The notes beneath the pieces are model-generated. The model did no database searches and was not told the DNA's origin. It was given only the letters and a program-made list of their open reading frames with translations. Positions 1 to 6,173 of a stretch of DNA of 7,130 nt are shown here, piece after piece (position 1 is the first letter of the stretch; every line of letters starts with the position of its first letter). The stretch comes from Deltaproteobacteria bacterium (lineage in GTDB: Bacteria; Desulfobacterota; Desulfomonilia; UBA1062), in contig JAFGTK010000044.1 of NCBI GenBank assembly GCA_016934135.1, forward strand, positions 1-7,130. Direction: 5' to 3'. The translations under genes were made by a program, and so were the position numbers.

Positions 1-107
1 CAACTGGTGCTTTTCTCTTCAATGCTCCGACAAAGCCTCATGAGCTGACGCCAATAACAAAGTACTGCTGTGTCCCTGCAAAAACCTTTAAGTCCGGTTC
101 CCATAAC

Positions 108-129
108 GGGCCGATAAGGGCCTCGGCCC
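108..129. repeat. GC-rich inverted repeat in left intergenic region
   Basis: GGGCCG (108-113) and CGGCCC (124-129) form a perfect six-pair stem around a ten-base loop. Neither strand has a T run directly after it, so it is not a simple terminator. It could be a bidirectional hairpin or part of a dispersed element. The surrounding bases 1-107 hold no gene that I can support; several frames happen to be open to the left edge but none has a convincing start, ribosome binding site or family resemblance. Confidence 0.4.
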
Positions 130-133
130 ATAT

Positions 134-168
134 AAAAAACCTTTCATCCCTTTTTGTATAAAGGGTTT
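134..168 (-). terminator. Second terminator-like hairpin
   Basis: On the minus strand AAACCCTTT (168-160) pairs with AAAGGTTT (144-137) with one bulged base and a 15-base loop, and the stem runs straight into a T tract (139-134). The stem is A/T-rich, so stability is modest. An alternative pairing, CCCTTT with AAAGGG (148-153 and 160-165), uses the same bases. With the structure at 170-226 it may form a tandem terminator. Confidence 0.3.
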
Positions 169-169
169 G

Positions 170-226
170 AAAAAAACCGCAACAGTGAATTCTGCATGGG
201 TTTTCCCTGAATATTGAGCGCGTTGC
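170..226 (-). terminator. Weak terminator-like structure after the small membrane protein gene
   Basis: Starting eight bases past the TAG at 234, GCAAC (226-222) can pair with GTTGC (183-179), which is followed by GG and seven T (176-170) on the minus strand. An inner GGG-AAAA-CCC mini-hairpin lies in the loop. The T run is good but the outer stem is only five pairs with a long loop, so this is a tentative end of the transcription unit. Confidence 0.25.
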
Positions 227-233
227 CCGCAGG

Positions 234-473
234 CTACATGCCAAGTAATGCCTTTACCTTATTTCTTCTCTCCTCGTCGGAAGCTACAAATACCAGGGCA
301 CCTCCAAGAAGGACGGCCAGAGATATCGGCTTGAACATAAGCTTGACCAATGATTTGATAACAGAGAGTGTTCCACCTATGATGCCGAATATAACAATGT
401 CTGCCACGATGAACTTGATTATCTTAAATGGGGCCAGGATTGCCCATTTAATAAGACCGAAAATAAAACCCAT
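234..473 (-). CDS. Small hydrophobic two-helix membrane protein, unrecognised family
   Basis: I do not recognise this 79-residue protein. It has an N-terminal amphipathic stretch (about 3-19, with Lys9, Lys17), a first likely membrane helix (about 20-39, rich in Ile, Val, Gly), a short basic link (Lys40, Lys44, Lys48), a second likely membrane helix (about 49-64) and a charged C-terminal tail beginning SDEERRNKVK. It has no signal cleavage site and no cysteines. The coding call is supported by AGGAGGA seven bases before the ATG, a plausible dedicated promoter upstream, and charge and hydrophobicity arranged as in a real membrane protein. It sits where fliW often follows csrA but is not FliW, which is soluble and about 150 residues. 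Whether it belongs to motility is unknown. Confidence 0.72.
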   Translation of the reverse strand: MGFIFGLIKWAILAPFKIIKFIVADIVIFGIIGGTLSVIKSLVKLMFKPISLAVLLGGALVFVASDEERRNKVKALLGM

Positions 474-526
474 AGATAATTCCTCCTGCGTTTGTAGTTA
501 GTTTGTGTTTAAGCAATCTTACCTAT

Positions 527-554
527 AGTATAGCGCTGCCCTGTTCGGCTTCAA
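527..554 (-). promoter_or_regulatory. Putative sigma-70-type promoter for the small membrane protein gene
   Basis: On the minus strand, TTGAAG (554-549) and TATACT (532-527) are separated by 16 bases. They match the -35 and -10 consensus at 4 of 6 and 5 of 6 positions. The element overlaps the csrA stop codon and would start RNA near 520, giving a leader of about 45 bases before the ATG at 473. It would give the downstream gene expression independent of the flagellar operon. This is a consensus match by eye, not a mapped start. Confidence 0.4.
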
Positions 555-790
555 GAGGTCTTCTTTTTCATTACAAGGTCTTGGGCAGCGCCGAGAACAT
601 CTGCCTGGATGAGCGCCGCCCGCCTGTTTTCCTCCTGAATCTTCTGATAGATCTCCTCTCTGTGAACTTCTACACTTTTTGGTGCCTGAATACCCAGCTT
701 GACCTGAGTTCCTTTGATCTCTACGACAGAGATCTGTATATCATCTCCTATGGAGACAGCTTCGCCAACTTTCCGTGTCAAGATTAACAA
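551..790 (-). CDS. csrA: CsrA carbon storage regulator / translational repressor
   Basis: CsrA is a dimeric RNA-binding protein that binds GGA motifs near ribosome binding sites; in flagellar clusters it typically represses flagellin translation and is antagonised by FliW. The 79-residue product matches the family from its first residue: MLILTRKVGEAVSIGDDI, GTQVKLGIQAP, then VHREEIYQKIQ. Leu4, Arg6 and the key RNA-contact Arg44 are present. The start is TTG at 790-788: an in-frame TGA lies immediately upstream and the family begins at this residue, so the choice is firm. It is longer than the 61-residue enteric protein; residues about 55-79 form a C-terminal extension, as in many FliW-regulated CsrA proteins, and Asn55 is retained. 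fliW is not the next gene here. Confidence 0.96.
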   Translation of the reverse strand: MLILTRKVGEAVSIGDDIQISVVEIKGTQVKLGIQAPKSVEVHREEIYQKIQEENRRAALIQADVLGAAQDLVMKKKTS

Positions 791-835
791 TCAGCCCCCC
801 TGTAATGTGGCTAGTGTATTTGGAATACTACATGA
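791..835 (-). promoter_or_regulatory. flgK-csrA intergenic leader with csrA ribosome binding site
   Basis: This 45-base spacer carries AGGGGG five bases before the TTG start of csrA, a wobble-tolerant ribosome binding site. It is embedded in TTACAGGGGGG, which resembles the ACARGG part of the CsrA binding consensus but lacks the core GGA, so autoregulation is only a possibility. A short A/T-rich inverted repeat (GTATT 816-820, AATAC 824-828, three-base loop) lies upstream; it has no following T run and is not a convincing terminator. No convincing promoter is visible. Confidence 0.4.
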
Positions 836-2605
836 TTATTTTACGGAAAGCAATGCCTGCATCATCTCGTCGGCAATGGTTATGAGCTTTGCTGCAGCCT
901 GGTAAAGGTGCTGATATTTCAGGAGCTGCGCCATCTCTTCATCAAGATTGACGCCGGTGACGCTTTCTTTTCTCTGTATGTACTGGTCCAGAAGAGTCCC
1001 ATTGAATTTCATATTGAGGTCTGCATTCTGGACATCAACCCCCACTCCTGCAATGAAGGAACTGTAGAACGAATCAATGGTAGTATCGATACTGCTGCCG
1101 CCGAAATCGGTAATCACCTGATCCTGCAGGGAATAGATACTGAGCGCCACTTCATTCGCCCCTGGGGCTACTGCGTTGTCGCTGTCCACATAACCTGCAG
1201 ATATCAGTCCTGAATTTGCTACCAGGGCTGAATTGATTTCCAGAGTTTCAGTCAAATCGTTACCATCAATGCCTACCTGTTCGGTCCATGAGAAGAATGT
1301 ATTTATCCCGAGTACTGCCAGGGCATGATTCGACTCGGCTGTTTCATCCGGATTCACGGCAAACGAGTACCCGGCATCCGAATATATGTGCACATGATTA
1401 TCGGCATCGATCTCTGCATTCAGATTAGCCAGACCGTCGAGAGCAGTGACAAGGTCCCCTACTGTAGTGGCACCCGGAGCAAGGGTAATGGTGCTCCTGG
1501 TTGCACCTCCGGTGGCATCGTCATATACCACGACATCAAAGCTTCCGCCGGCATTCAATCTGTCGGAAAACATGAAATCCGTGCTCAGATCATCTCCCAG
1601 TCCTGACACCTCGACACTGCCGACCATGGAGGTGGCAGACTCGAGCCCTACCCCTTCCGAATGCAGGGAATTCACCTGCCAGACAAGCTCCTGAGCAAGG
1701 GTGTTCATGGAATCGATATACGATTGGATATCGGTATCGCGTACACCTATCCAGCCGGCGATCTTCCCGCCTTCGAGCTTGTCTGTGACATCGACTGTCC
1801 GGCCTGAACTGTCCTGCCACAGTACATTGGTAAGACCGGTCGCAGGATTGGTTTCGGTATCAAGGCTGTATGTGTCCTTCCCCAGCACCAAAGGGGTTCC
1901 ACCGAGAATATAGACCATGACCTGGCCTGATTGTTCTTCTTCATAATAGGATATGTCCAGGTATGTTGAAAGCTCTTCCATAAGTGATTCGCGCCGGTCA
2001 CGCAGATCATTGGCATTTATCAAGCCCTCTATTTCTACACTCGATATCTGTTTGTTCAGGTCTGCGATCTGTCCAATAATGGTGTTTACCTGATCGACAG
2101 ACCCACGGATAGTGGTGTCGAGATGCCGCTGATACTCTCTGAGATTGTAGTCCATATCGCCCATGAGCTGAACCATGTTTTCGCTTTTTGCAAGGAGAGA
2201 CTCCCTTTCTGGTATACCGTCCGGGTTATTGGACAGATCACTCCATGCATTCCAGAATTCGGACATCATCTGGTTAATTCCATACCCGTCGCTCTCGTTA
2301 AATATGGTTTCGATCTCATCCATCGCATTTTTCTGGGCTTCCCAGTAATAATACTGGGATTTCTTCAAGGTTACCTGCTCATTGATAAAGTCATCGTACG
2401 CTCTGGTCACCTCTGTTGCTTTCACGCCCGTACCTATCTGACCAGGACCCATGTTTATGGGCGTATTCGACTCAATCTGAAGGCTCTGTCTGGAATATCC
2501 CGGGGTATTCGCATTTGCAATATTATGCGATATGACCTCCAGGGCCAGCTGTGACGAATAGAGAGACCAGCTTGCGATATTAAGTGTACCACTAATACCT
2601 GGCAT
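836..2605 (-). CDS. flgK: FlgK flagellar hook-associated protein 1 (HAP1)
   Basis: FlgK is the first of two junction proteins between hook and filament, exported by the flagellar type III system and chaperoned by FlgN. The 589-residue product opens with the HAP1 signature: about residues 13-40, containing HNIANANTPGYSRQ (27-40). FNESDGYGINQMMSEFWNAW (102-121) and NTLAQELVWQVNSLHSEGVG (301-320) are further family landmarks. The C-terminus (551-589) has GVNLDEEMAQLLKYQHLYQAAAK, the core helix that pairs with the N-terminal one. Residues about 340-440 form a beta-rich insertion in the surface domain region, making the protein slightly longer than typical enteric FlgK. AGGAG seven bases before the ATG supports the start. 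No flgL follows, although HAP1 and HAP3 genes are usually adjacent. Confidence 0.97.
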   Translation of the reverse strand: MPGISGTLNIASWSLYSSQLALEVISHNIANANTPGYSRQSLQIESNTPINMGPGQIGTGVKATEVTRAYDDFINEQVTLKKSQYYYWEAQKNAMDEIETIFNESDGYGINQMMSEFWNAWSDLSNNPDGIPERESLLAKSENMVQLMGDMDYNLREYQRHLDTTIRGSVDQVNTIIGQIADLNKQISSVEIEGLINANDLRDRRESLMEELSTYLDISYYEEEQSGQVMVYILGGTPLVLGKDTYSLDTETNPATGLTNVLWQDSSGRTVDVTDKLEGGKIAGWIGVRDTDIQSYIDSMNTLAQELVWQVNSLHSEGVGLESATSMVGSVEVSGLGDDLSTDFMFSDRLNAGGSFDVVVYDDATGGATRSTITLAPGATTVGDLVTALDGLANLNAEIDADNHVHIYSDAGYSFAVNPDETAESNHALAVLGINTFFSWTEQVGIDGNDLTETLEINSALVANSGLISAGYVDSDNAVAPGANEVALSIYSLQDQVITDFGGSSIDTTIDSFYSSFIAGVGVDVQNADLNMKFNGTLLDQYIQRKESVTGVNLDEEMAQLLKYQHLYQAAAKLITIADEMMQALLSVK

Positions 2606-2606
2606 A

Positions 2607-3032
2607 TCAGGCTCCTGTCTTTACAATTCGAGACATTGCTCTCGATTTTCTGCCGGATCTGTTATAACCGCCCTTATCTCTGGCAAAGAAAGGCTCAAGC
2701 TGTTGTTCTATCTCAGTAAGCCTGCCTGTTACCATCGATTTCGACAACTCATTGAGGCTGGACGCCTTTTTCCACAAACCCGCGAGATCCTTCTGAAGAG
2801 CGCGTATCTCATCTGCATGACGCGGTCCATCTCCAGGGGCAAAAGTTTCAATGCCTTCCCGGTTTGAGGCAAGGGCTCGCAGCAACTTGTATTTGTCCGG
2901 CATGGATTCCTCGAGGGGCTCTATATCCTGGTTGGCGATATATGTAAGCTCCTTATCAAGATAGAGGTTAAGCTGAATCAACAATTCCTTTTCCCTCTCA
3001 AGCCGCTTTTTCATCTCTGCACTTGTCATCAT
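2607..3032 (-). CDS. flgN: FlgN-family flagellar export chaperone
   Basis: FlgN is the cytoplasmic chaperone that escorts FlgK and FlgL to the flagellar export gate. The 141-residue product is small, highly charged and predicted to be mainly helical, with an N-terminal coiled-coil-like segment (MKKRLEREKELLIQLNLYLDKE, given here as residues 7-28, key heptad leucines) and a second helix at about 75-115 (LQKDLAGLWKKASSLNELSK). The length fits the family. FlgN sequences diverge greatly, so the call depends strongly on position directly before flgK. The tail (about 117-141) is basic and probably disordered. Two adjacent ATG codons (3032 and 3029) are possible starts. Its stop lies one base before the flgK ATG, and the flgK ribosome binding site is inside its last codons, which implies coupling. 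Confidence 0.82.
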   Translation of the reverse strand: MMTSAEMKKRLEREKELLIQLNLYLDKELTYIANQDIEPLEESMPDKYKLLRALASNREGIETFAPGDGPRHADEIRALQKDLAGLWKKASSLNELSKSMVTGRLTEIEQQLEPFFARDKGGYNRSGRKSRAMSRIVKTGA

Positions 3033-3066
3033 CCTGGTATCGGGTATATACCCCCGAATCTCCTTT
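3033..3066 (-). promoter_or_regulatory. flgN leader: remote Shine-Dalgarno plus hairpin
   Basis: The only strong ribosome binding sequence before flgN, AAAGGAG (3066-3060), lies 27 bases from the ATG at 3032, too far for normal use. Between them is an inverted repeat: TCGGG (3057-3053) pairs with CCCGA (3044-3040), enclosing an exact 12-base palindrome GGGTATATACCC (3042-3053). If the hairpin forms in the RNA, the remaining spacing is nine bases (two before the hairpin, seven after), which is within the normal range. The functional reading is an inference; the repeat and distances are read directly. An alternative is weak initiation from the AGG next to the ATG. Confidence 0.4.
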
Positions 3067-3116
3067 CTTTAAACACTCAGGCATGCCGTCATCTATCACT
3101 ACCGGCCATACATGTT

Positions 3117-3425
3117 TTATCGAATATATTCCTGTTTGCTTGAAAGACCCTCATCACCAATGAGTTTCTCCACATGTCCTTCTATGATCTTTCCTATCCC
3201 CAGGGCACCTGATTCCGCTACATTGCGTGCTACAGACTGAAAAAGCATGTCTTTATAAAAGTCCGAAGCGAGCCCTGACCCGAAAAGCCCCTCGGACATT
3301 GAATCGCCCATGGTTTTCAGGATCTGGTATGCAAAGATGGATTCAAATTCCTTGCCTGCCGTAGACATAGCCTTTTGCGGATCCGTCCGGCGCAGATGGT
3401 TCAATCCCTCTATAGAGTTAATCAT
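3117..3425 (-). CDS. flgJ: FlgJ-type rod-binding protein, single domain (no muramidase)
   Basis: This 102-residue product corresponds to the N-terminal rod-binding/capping domain of FlgJ only. The key stretch is about residues 21-83: GKEFESIFAYQILKTM, then GLFGSGLASDFYKDML, then ESGALGIGKII, the usual rod-binding sequence pattern. Enteric FlgJ carries a C-terminal peptidoglycan hydrolase of about 150 further residues that opens the wall for the rod; here the gene ends after the rod-binding part, so the hydrolase must be encoded elsewhere. I see no truncation scar, and this short form is common outside the gamma/beta proteobacteria. The ATG overlaps the flgI stop by four bases (ATGA), and GGAGG lies four bases upstream, so translation is probably coupled to flgI. 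Confidence 0.92.
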   Translation of the reverse strand: MINSIEGLNHLRRTDPQKAMSTAGKEFESIFAYQILKTMGDSMSEGLFGSGLASDFYKDMLFQSVARNVAESGALGIGKIIEGHVEKLIGDEGLSSKQEYIR

Positions 3426-4510
3426 ATAACCTCCAGGTCAGCATAGAGCGCTCCGGTGCGTTTGATGCATTGAAGGATGACAACAAGATCTCTCGGTGAA
3501 ACCCCTATTGCATTGAGTGCAGAGACAAGGTCGCCTATAGTGGTCCCCTTTGGAAGCATCACCAGCCTCTGCCCCCCCTCTTCCACGGTTACACCTGTCT
3601 GGGGAACAATGGAAGTAACCCCTTCTGAGAACGGTGCCGGCTGAGACACCTGAGGCAGCTCCGTAATCTTGATGCTCAGGCTTCCATGGGCAATGGCAAC
3701 AGTTGAGATCCTTACATTATCACCCATGACAACCGTGCCGGTACGTTCGTTGACGATAACCTTTGCACGCGAATCCGGGGTGACATCTACTGCTTCAATC
3801 ACGGCAACAAAATTGACTATGTTACCCTGATACTCATCAGGTACATTTACCTGAATCGTCGAAAGATCGATGGCATGTGCAATCTCTTTCCCCAAACGCT
3901 TATTTATGGATGTCACAAGCCTGTGGGCAGTCGTGAAATCAGGATTGTTCATTACAAGGGTCATATTCGGCCCAAGCTCGGTTTCAATGGATCTCTCCAC
4001 AACAGCCCCGCCCGGCACTGTTCCGACTGTGGGGAAATTCTTGGTAACACCGGTTCCTGATGCGCCCCCAACAGCAAACCCTCCTACTGACATCGGACCA
4101 TGGGCCATAGCATAGACTTTACCGTCCGGCCCGAACAGAGGGGTTAGAATCAGGGTTCCTCCTGCAAGCGAAGATGCATCTCCGACTGATGATACCGTGC
4201 AGTCGAGCTTCTGGGAACTACGGGCAAATGGAGGAAGATTCGCTGTAACCATGACTGCTGCCACATTCTTTACCTTGAGTGAATTCGGATCTATGTTAAT
4301 CCCCATATTTCTGAGCATATTGGCGAGAGAGCGTATGGTAAACTGGGACCCTGATTTATCACCTGTCCCGTTCAGTCCTACCACAAGGCCATATCCGGAC
4401 AGGGTATTTTCTCTAACACCCTGTATCTCCACAAGTTCCTTTACCCGAACTCCAAAAACAGGCTCGGATACAACCATGAGCAGAATCAATACGAATAGAA
4501 ATCTCTTCAT
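3422..4510 (-). CDS. flgI: FlgI flagellar P-ring protein
   Basis: FlgI forms the periplasmic P ring in the peptidoglycan layer. From the ATG at 4510 the product is 362 residues, matching the family length. Residues 1-20 are a signal peptide (MKRFLF, long hydrophobic run, then FG before VRVKEL). Family motifs follow: ENTLSGYGLVVGLNGTGDK near the N-terminus, VMVTANLPPFA in the middle, GTLILTPLFGPDGKVYAMA, then a C-terminal GTTIGDLVSALNAIGVSPRDLVVILQ. The frame stays open 108 bases further upstream, but that extension overlaps flgH, encodes a Cys/Arg-rich stretch unlike FlgI and would hide the signal peptide. GAGGTG just before 4510 decides the start. The gap to flgH is seven bases, and the stop overlaps the flgJ start as ATGA. 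Confidence 0.97.
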   Translation of the reverse strand: MKRFLFVLILLMVVSEPVFGVRVKELVEIQGVRENTLSGYGLVVGLNGTGDKSGSQFTIRSLANMLRNMGINIDPNSLKVKNVAAVMVTANLPPFARSSQKLDCTVSSVGDASSLAGGTLILTPLFGPDGKVYAMAHGPMSVGGFAVGGASGTGVTKNFPTVGTVPGGAVVERSIETELGPNMTLVMNNPDFTTAHRLVTSINKRLGKEIAHAIDLSTIQVNVPDEYQGNIVNFVAVIEAVDVTPDSRAKVIVNERTGTVVMGDNVRISTVAIAHGSLSIKITELPQVSQPAPFSEGVTSIVPQTGVTVEEGGQRLVMLPKGTTIGDLVSALNAIGVSPRDLVVILQCIKRTGALYADLEVI

Positions 4511-4517
4511 ATACACC

Positions 4518-5213
4518 TCAGAACGGCCAGATCTTGTCGAGGGCTCTGGCAACAAAACCCTTGTTCTGCAGATCACCAAGCATACCGGAACCATAGTAGT
4601 CCAACTGCATGTCGGCAATATATGTTGATTGGATGGTATTGTTCGAACCGATATCGTCAGGCCTGATAATGCCGGAAATAACTATATACTGATGTTCGGC
4701 ATTTACCCGCGTCTGCTTCTTCCCGCTGATCATCAGGTTCCCTGATGGGAGAACCCGCACCACCCGGGCTGATATCACGGCTGATATGTCGCCCTTTCGG
4801 GATGTCTTCCCATCCCCCTCGAATGATGTGGACGTCGAGGCATTCAGTGTCGGCGTTATCCCATATCCGAATGCCGAGGATTGATCCAGGGGAAGGCCGA
4901 GCACATCGGTTATCGTATTATCAATCGAGCTTGTCTTATCAGCCTCTGTCTTGGCCTCTTTCTGCGCTGACGAACTCTCGACGATCTGGACAACAACAAT
5001 ATCACCCACCCGCTGTGCACGGGAATCACGGTACATGTCCACAAATTTGGCGCTCGGTGTCCAGAGTGATCCCGGCGAGACGATTTCTTCGGCAGGCTCT
5101 TCTACGGGAAGAGCGAATTCATCTTCATGCAGACCATTGTTGTGCCGCATGTAAGCACAGGCGTTTATGGAAAGGAAAAGAAAAACAAAAAATAGATACT
5201 GTAATGCCTTCAT
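4518..5213 (-). CDS. flgH: FlgH flagellar L-ring lipoprotein
   Basis: FlgH forms the L ring, the outer-membrane bushing around the rod. The 231-residue product begins with a hydrophobic signal segment ending in I-N-A-C, with Cys19 as the likely lipidated residue; Asn at -2 is an unusual but tolerable lipobox residue. The conserved GSLW motif is at 48-51, followed by FVDMYRDSRAQRVGDIV. The C-terminal half has VLPSGNLMISGKKQ and IRPDDIGSNNTIQSTYIADMQ, characteristic of the family, and the protein ends in an aromatic residue (WPF). The ATG is preceded by AGGAGG with six-base spacing, overlapping the flgA stop codon; the gap to flgA is nine bases. Its presence shows that the host has an outer membrane. 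Confidence 0.97.
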   Translation of the reverse strand: MKALQYLFFVFLFLSINACAYMRHNNGLHEDEFALPVEEPAEEIVSPGSLWTPSAKFVDMYRDSRAQRVGDIVVVQIVESSSAQKEAKTEADKTSSIDNTITDVLGLPLDQSSAFGYGITPTLNASTSTSFEGDGKTSRKGDISAVISARVVRVLPSGNLMISGKKQTRVNAEHQYIVISGIIRPDDIGSNNTIQSTYIADMQLDYYGSGMLGDLQNKGFVARALDKIWPF

Positions 5214-5222
5214 GTATTCCTC

Positions 5223-6173
5223 CTAGAAATGAACAGCTATGCATGAAGCAGCAATAATAGTGCCAACTATCTGTTTTCCTGACGTGATATTTCGTACCGG
5301 AATCTCTTCCGACAAACGGCCGTCTTTCAGTGCCTCCCCTTTATCCCGTATGACAAGGTTTTTTGACCTTGCCTCGATATAAACGATATCACCCTTGCTG
5401 ATAAGAGGAGGATCCTCAATATTCAATCCAAGAAAAGGCCTGCCGCGACGCAGTCTTGTCTTTGCGCGCTTTCCGAGACATTCGCCTTCATCGACAACAA
5501 CACGGGGATACATGGATATATCAACGGGTTTTACCTCAATGTCTGCTTTAGTTATAATATCTCCCCTGTTTATGGTTGCCTTGGCTACAGGGACATCAGC
5601 GATGACCTTTACACGTGCACTTATATTAACCTGGTCTGCTGAAGCGCCCTTTCCGAAAACAAAGGCAATACTGGTATGGCCCAGAAAATCCTCATGGGGG
5701 GAAATTTTTGCCTGTACAGCATCTATATCCTTCTTCAAGACATGCACACTGCCTGAGACCGATATGCCCTCTATCACTATGGTACCTGTATTCTTCCAGG
5801 GACTTTCAGCCAGCACTGTTTCTTTAAAGATTTCCTCAAGCCTCTTTGCAGATATCTTGACATATTCCCGGGTGATATGTATCTTTTCCGCCCCCTTCAA
5901 TTTAAAAGGAGCCTTGAACCCTTCCTGAATTTTCTTGAATATATAGTCTCTGGACAGTCTGGAGCCGATGCGGCCCACCGGGGACTTCACAATGTAGAGA
6001 CCGGCAAGTTCTTCTGCATCCGGGCCTGTTACACCGGCAATATCTCCGAGATGAACACTCTCTGCAGATACAAGGGCCTTTTCGTGGAGGGTCACAACAT
6101 GGGTTTCCATGGCCGCAGCAGTGCTGACAAAAAGTAAAGCACTAACGAGTAAGCACGAAAAGAATTTCATCAT
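5223..6173 (-). CDS. flgA: FlgA flagellar basal-body P-ring formation chaperone
   Basis: FlgA is a periplasmic chaperone that helps FlgI assemble into the P ring around the rod. From the chosen ATG the product is 316 residues. An N-terminal signal peptide (about 1-21, hydrophobic core ending in AAA) predicts Sec export. An SAF-type domain lies at about 192-255 (ADVPVAKATINRGDIITKAD, then RLRRGRPF), and the C-terminal beta domain ends with the family-like pattern around PVRNITSGKQIVGTII. It is about 100 residues longer than the enteric protein because of the N-terminal half, a form seen in several non-enteric lineages. Three starts are possible: GTG at 6176, ATG at 6173 and ATG at 6170. I chose 6173 because AAGG lies five bases upstream and TGATG couples it to the flgG stop, but 6176 and 6170 remain possible. 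Confidence 0.93.
   Translation of the reverse strand: MMKFFSCLLVSALLFVSTAAAMETHVVTLHEKALVSAESVHLGDIAGVTGPDAEELAGLYIVKSPVGRIGSRLSRDYIFKKIQEGFKAPFKLKGAEKIHITREYVKISAKRLEEIFKETVLAESPWKNTGTIVIEGISVSGSVHVLKKDIDAVQAKISPHEDFLGHTSIAFVFGKGASADQVNISARVKVIADVPVAKATINRGDIITKADIEVKPVDISMYPRVVVDEGECLGKRAKTRLRRGRPFLGLNIEDPPLISKGDIVYIEARSKNLVIRDKGEALKDGRLSEEIPVRNITSGKQIVGTIIAASCIAVHF

Noticed and set aside
38..244. Minus-strand 68-codon open frame with TTG start overlapping the small membrane protein gene
   Set aside because: No ribosome binding site, overlaps the end of a better-supported gene, covers the hairpin region and has no recognisable family.
816..828. GTATT/AATAC inverted repeat after flgK as a terminator
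   Set aside because: Stem is A/T-rich with a three-base loop and has no following T run.
2123..2554. Plus-strand 143-codon open frame opposite flgK
   Set aside because: Antisense shadow of the most conserved part of flgK.
3033..3075. Possible promoter before flgN (TTTAAA, 17 bases, TATATA; or FliA-like TAAAG with CCCGATAC)
   Set aside because: The sigma-70 match is only 4/6 plus 4/6 and would start RNA almost at the ATG; the FliA-like halves are spaced about 23 rather than 15 bases apart.
4511..4618. N-terminal extension of flgI by 36 codons
   Set aside because: It overlaps the end of flgH, is rich in Cys and Arg unlike FlgI, and would bury a clear signal peptide; a good ribosome binding site precedes the ATG at 4510.
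4197..4628. Plus-strand 143-codon open frame opposite flgI/flgH
   Set aside because: Antisense shadow; the minus-strand genes are unambiguous.
4745..5257. Plus-strand 170-codon open frame opposite flgH
   Set aside because: Antisense shadow of flgH with atypical His/Arg/Ser-rich composition.
5395..5928. Plus-strand 177-codon open frame opposite flgA
   Set aside because: Antisense shadow of a conserved flgA; no ribosome binding site or family resemblance.
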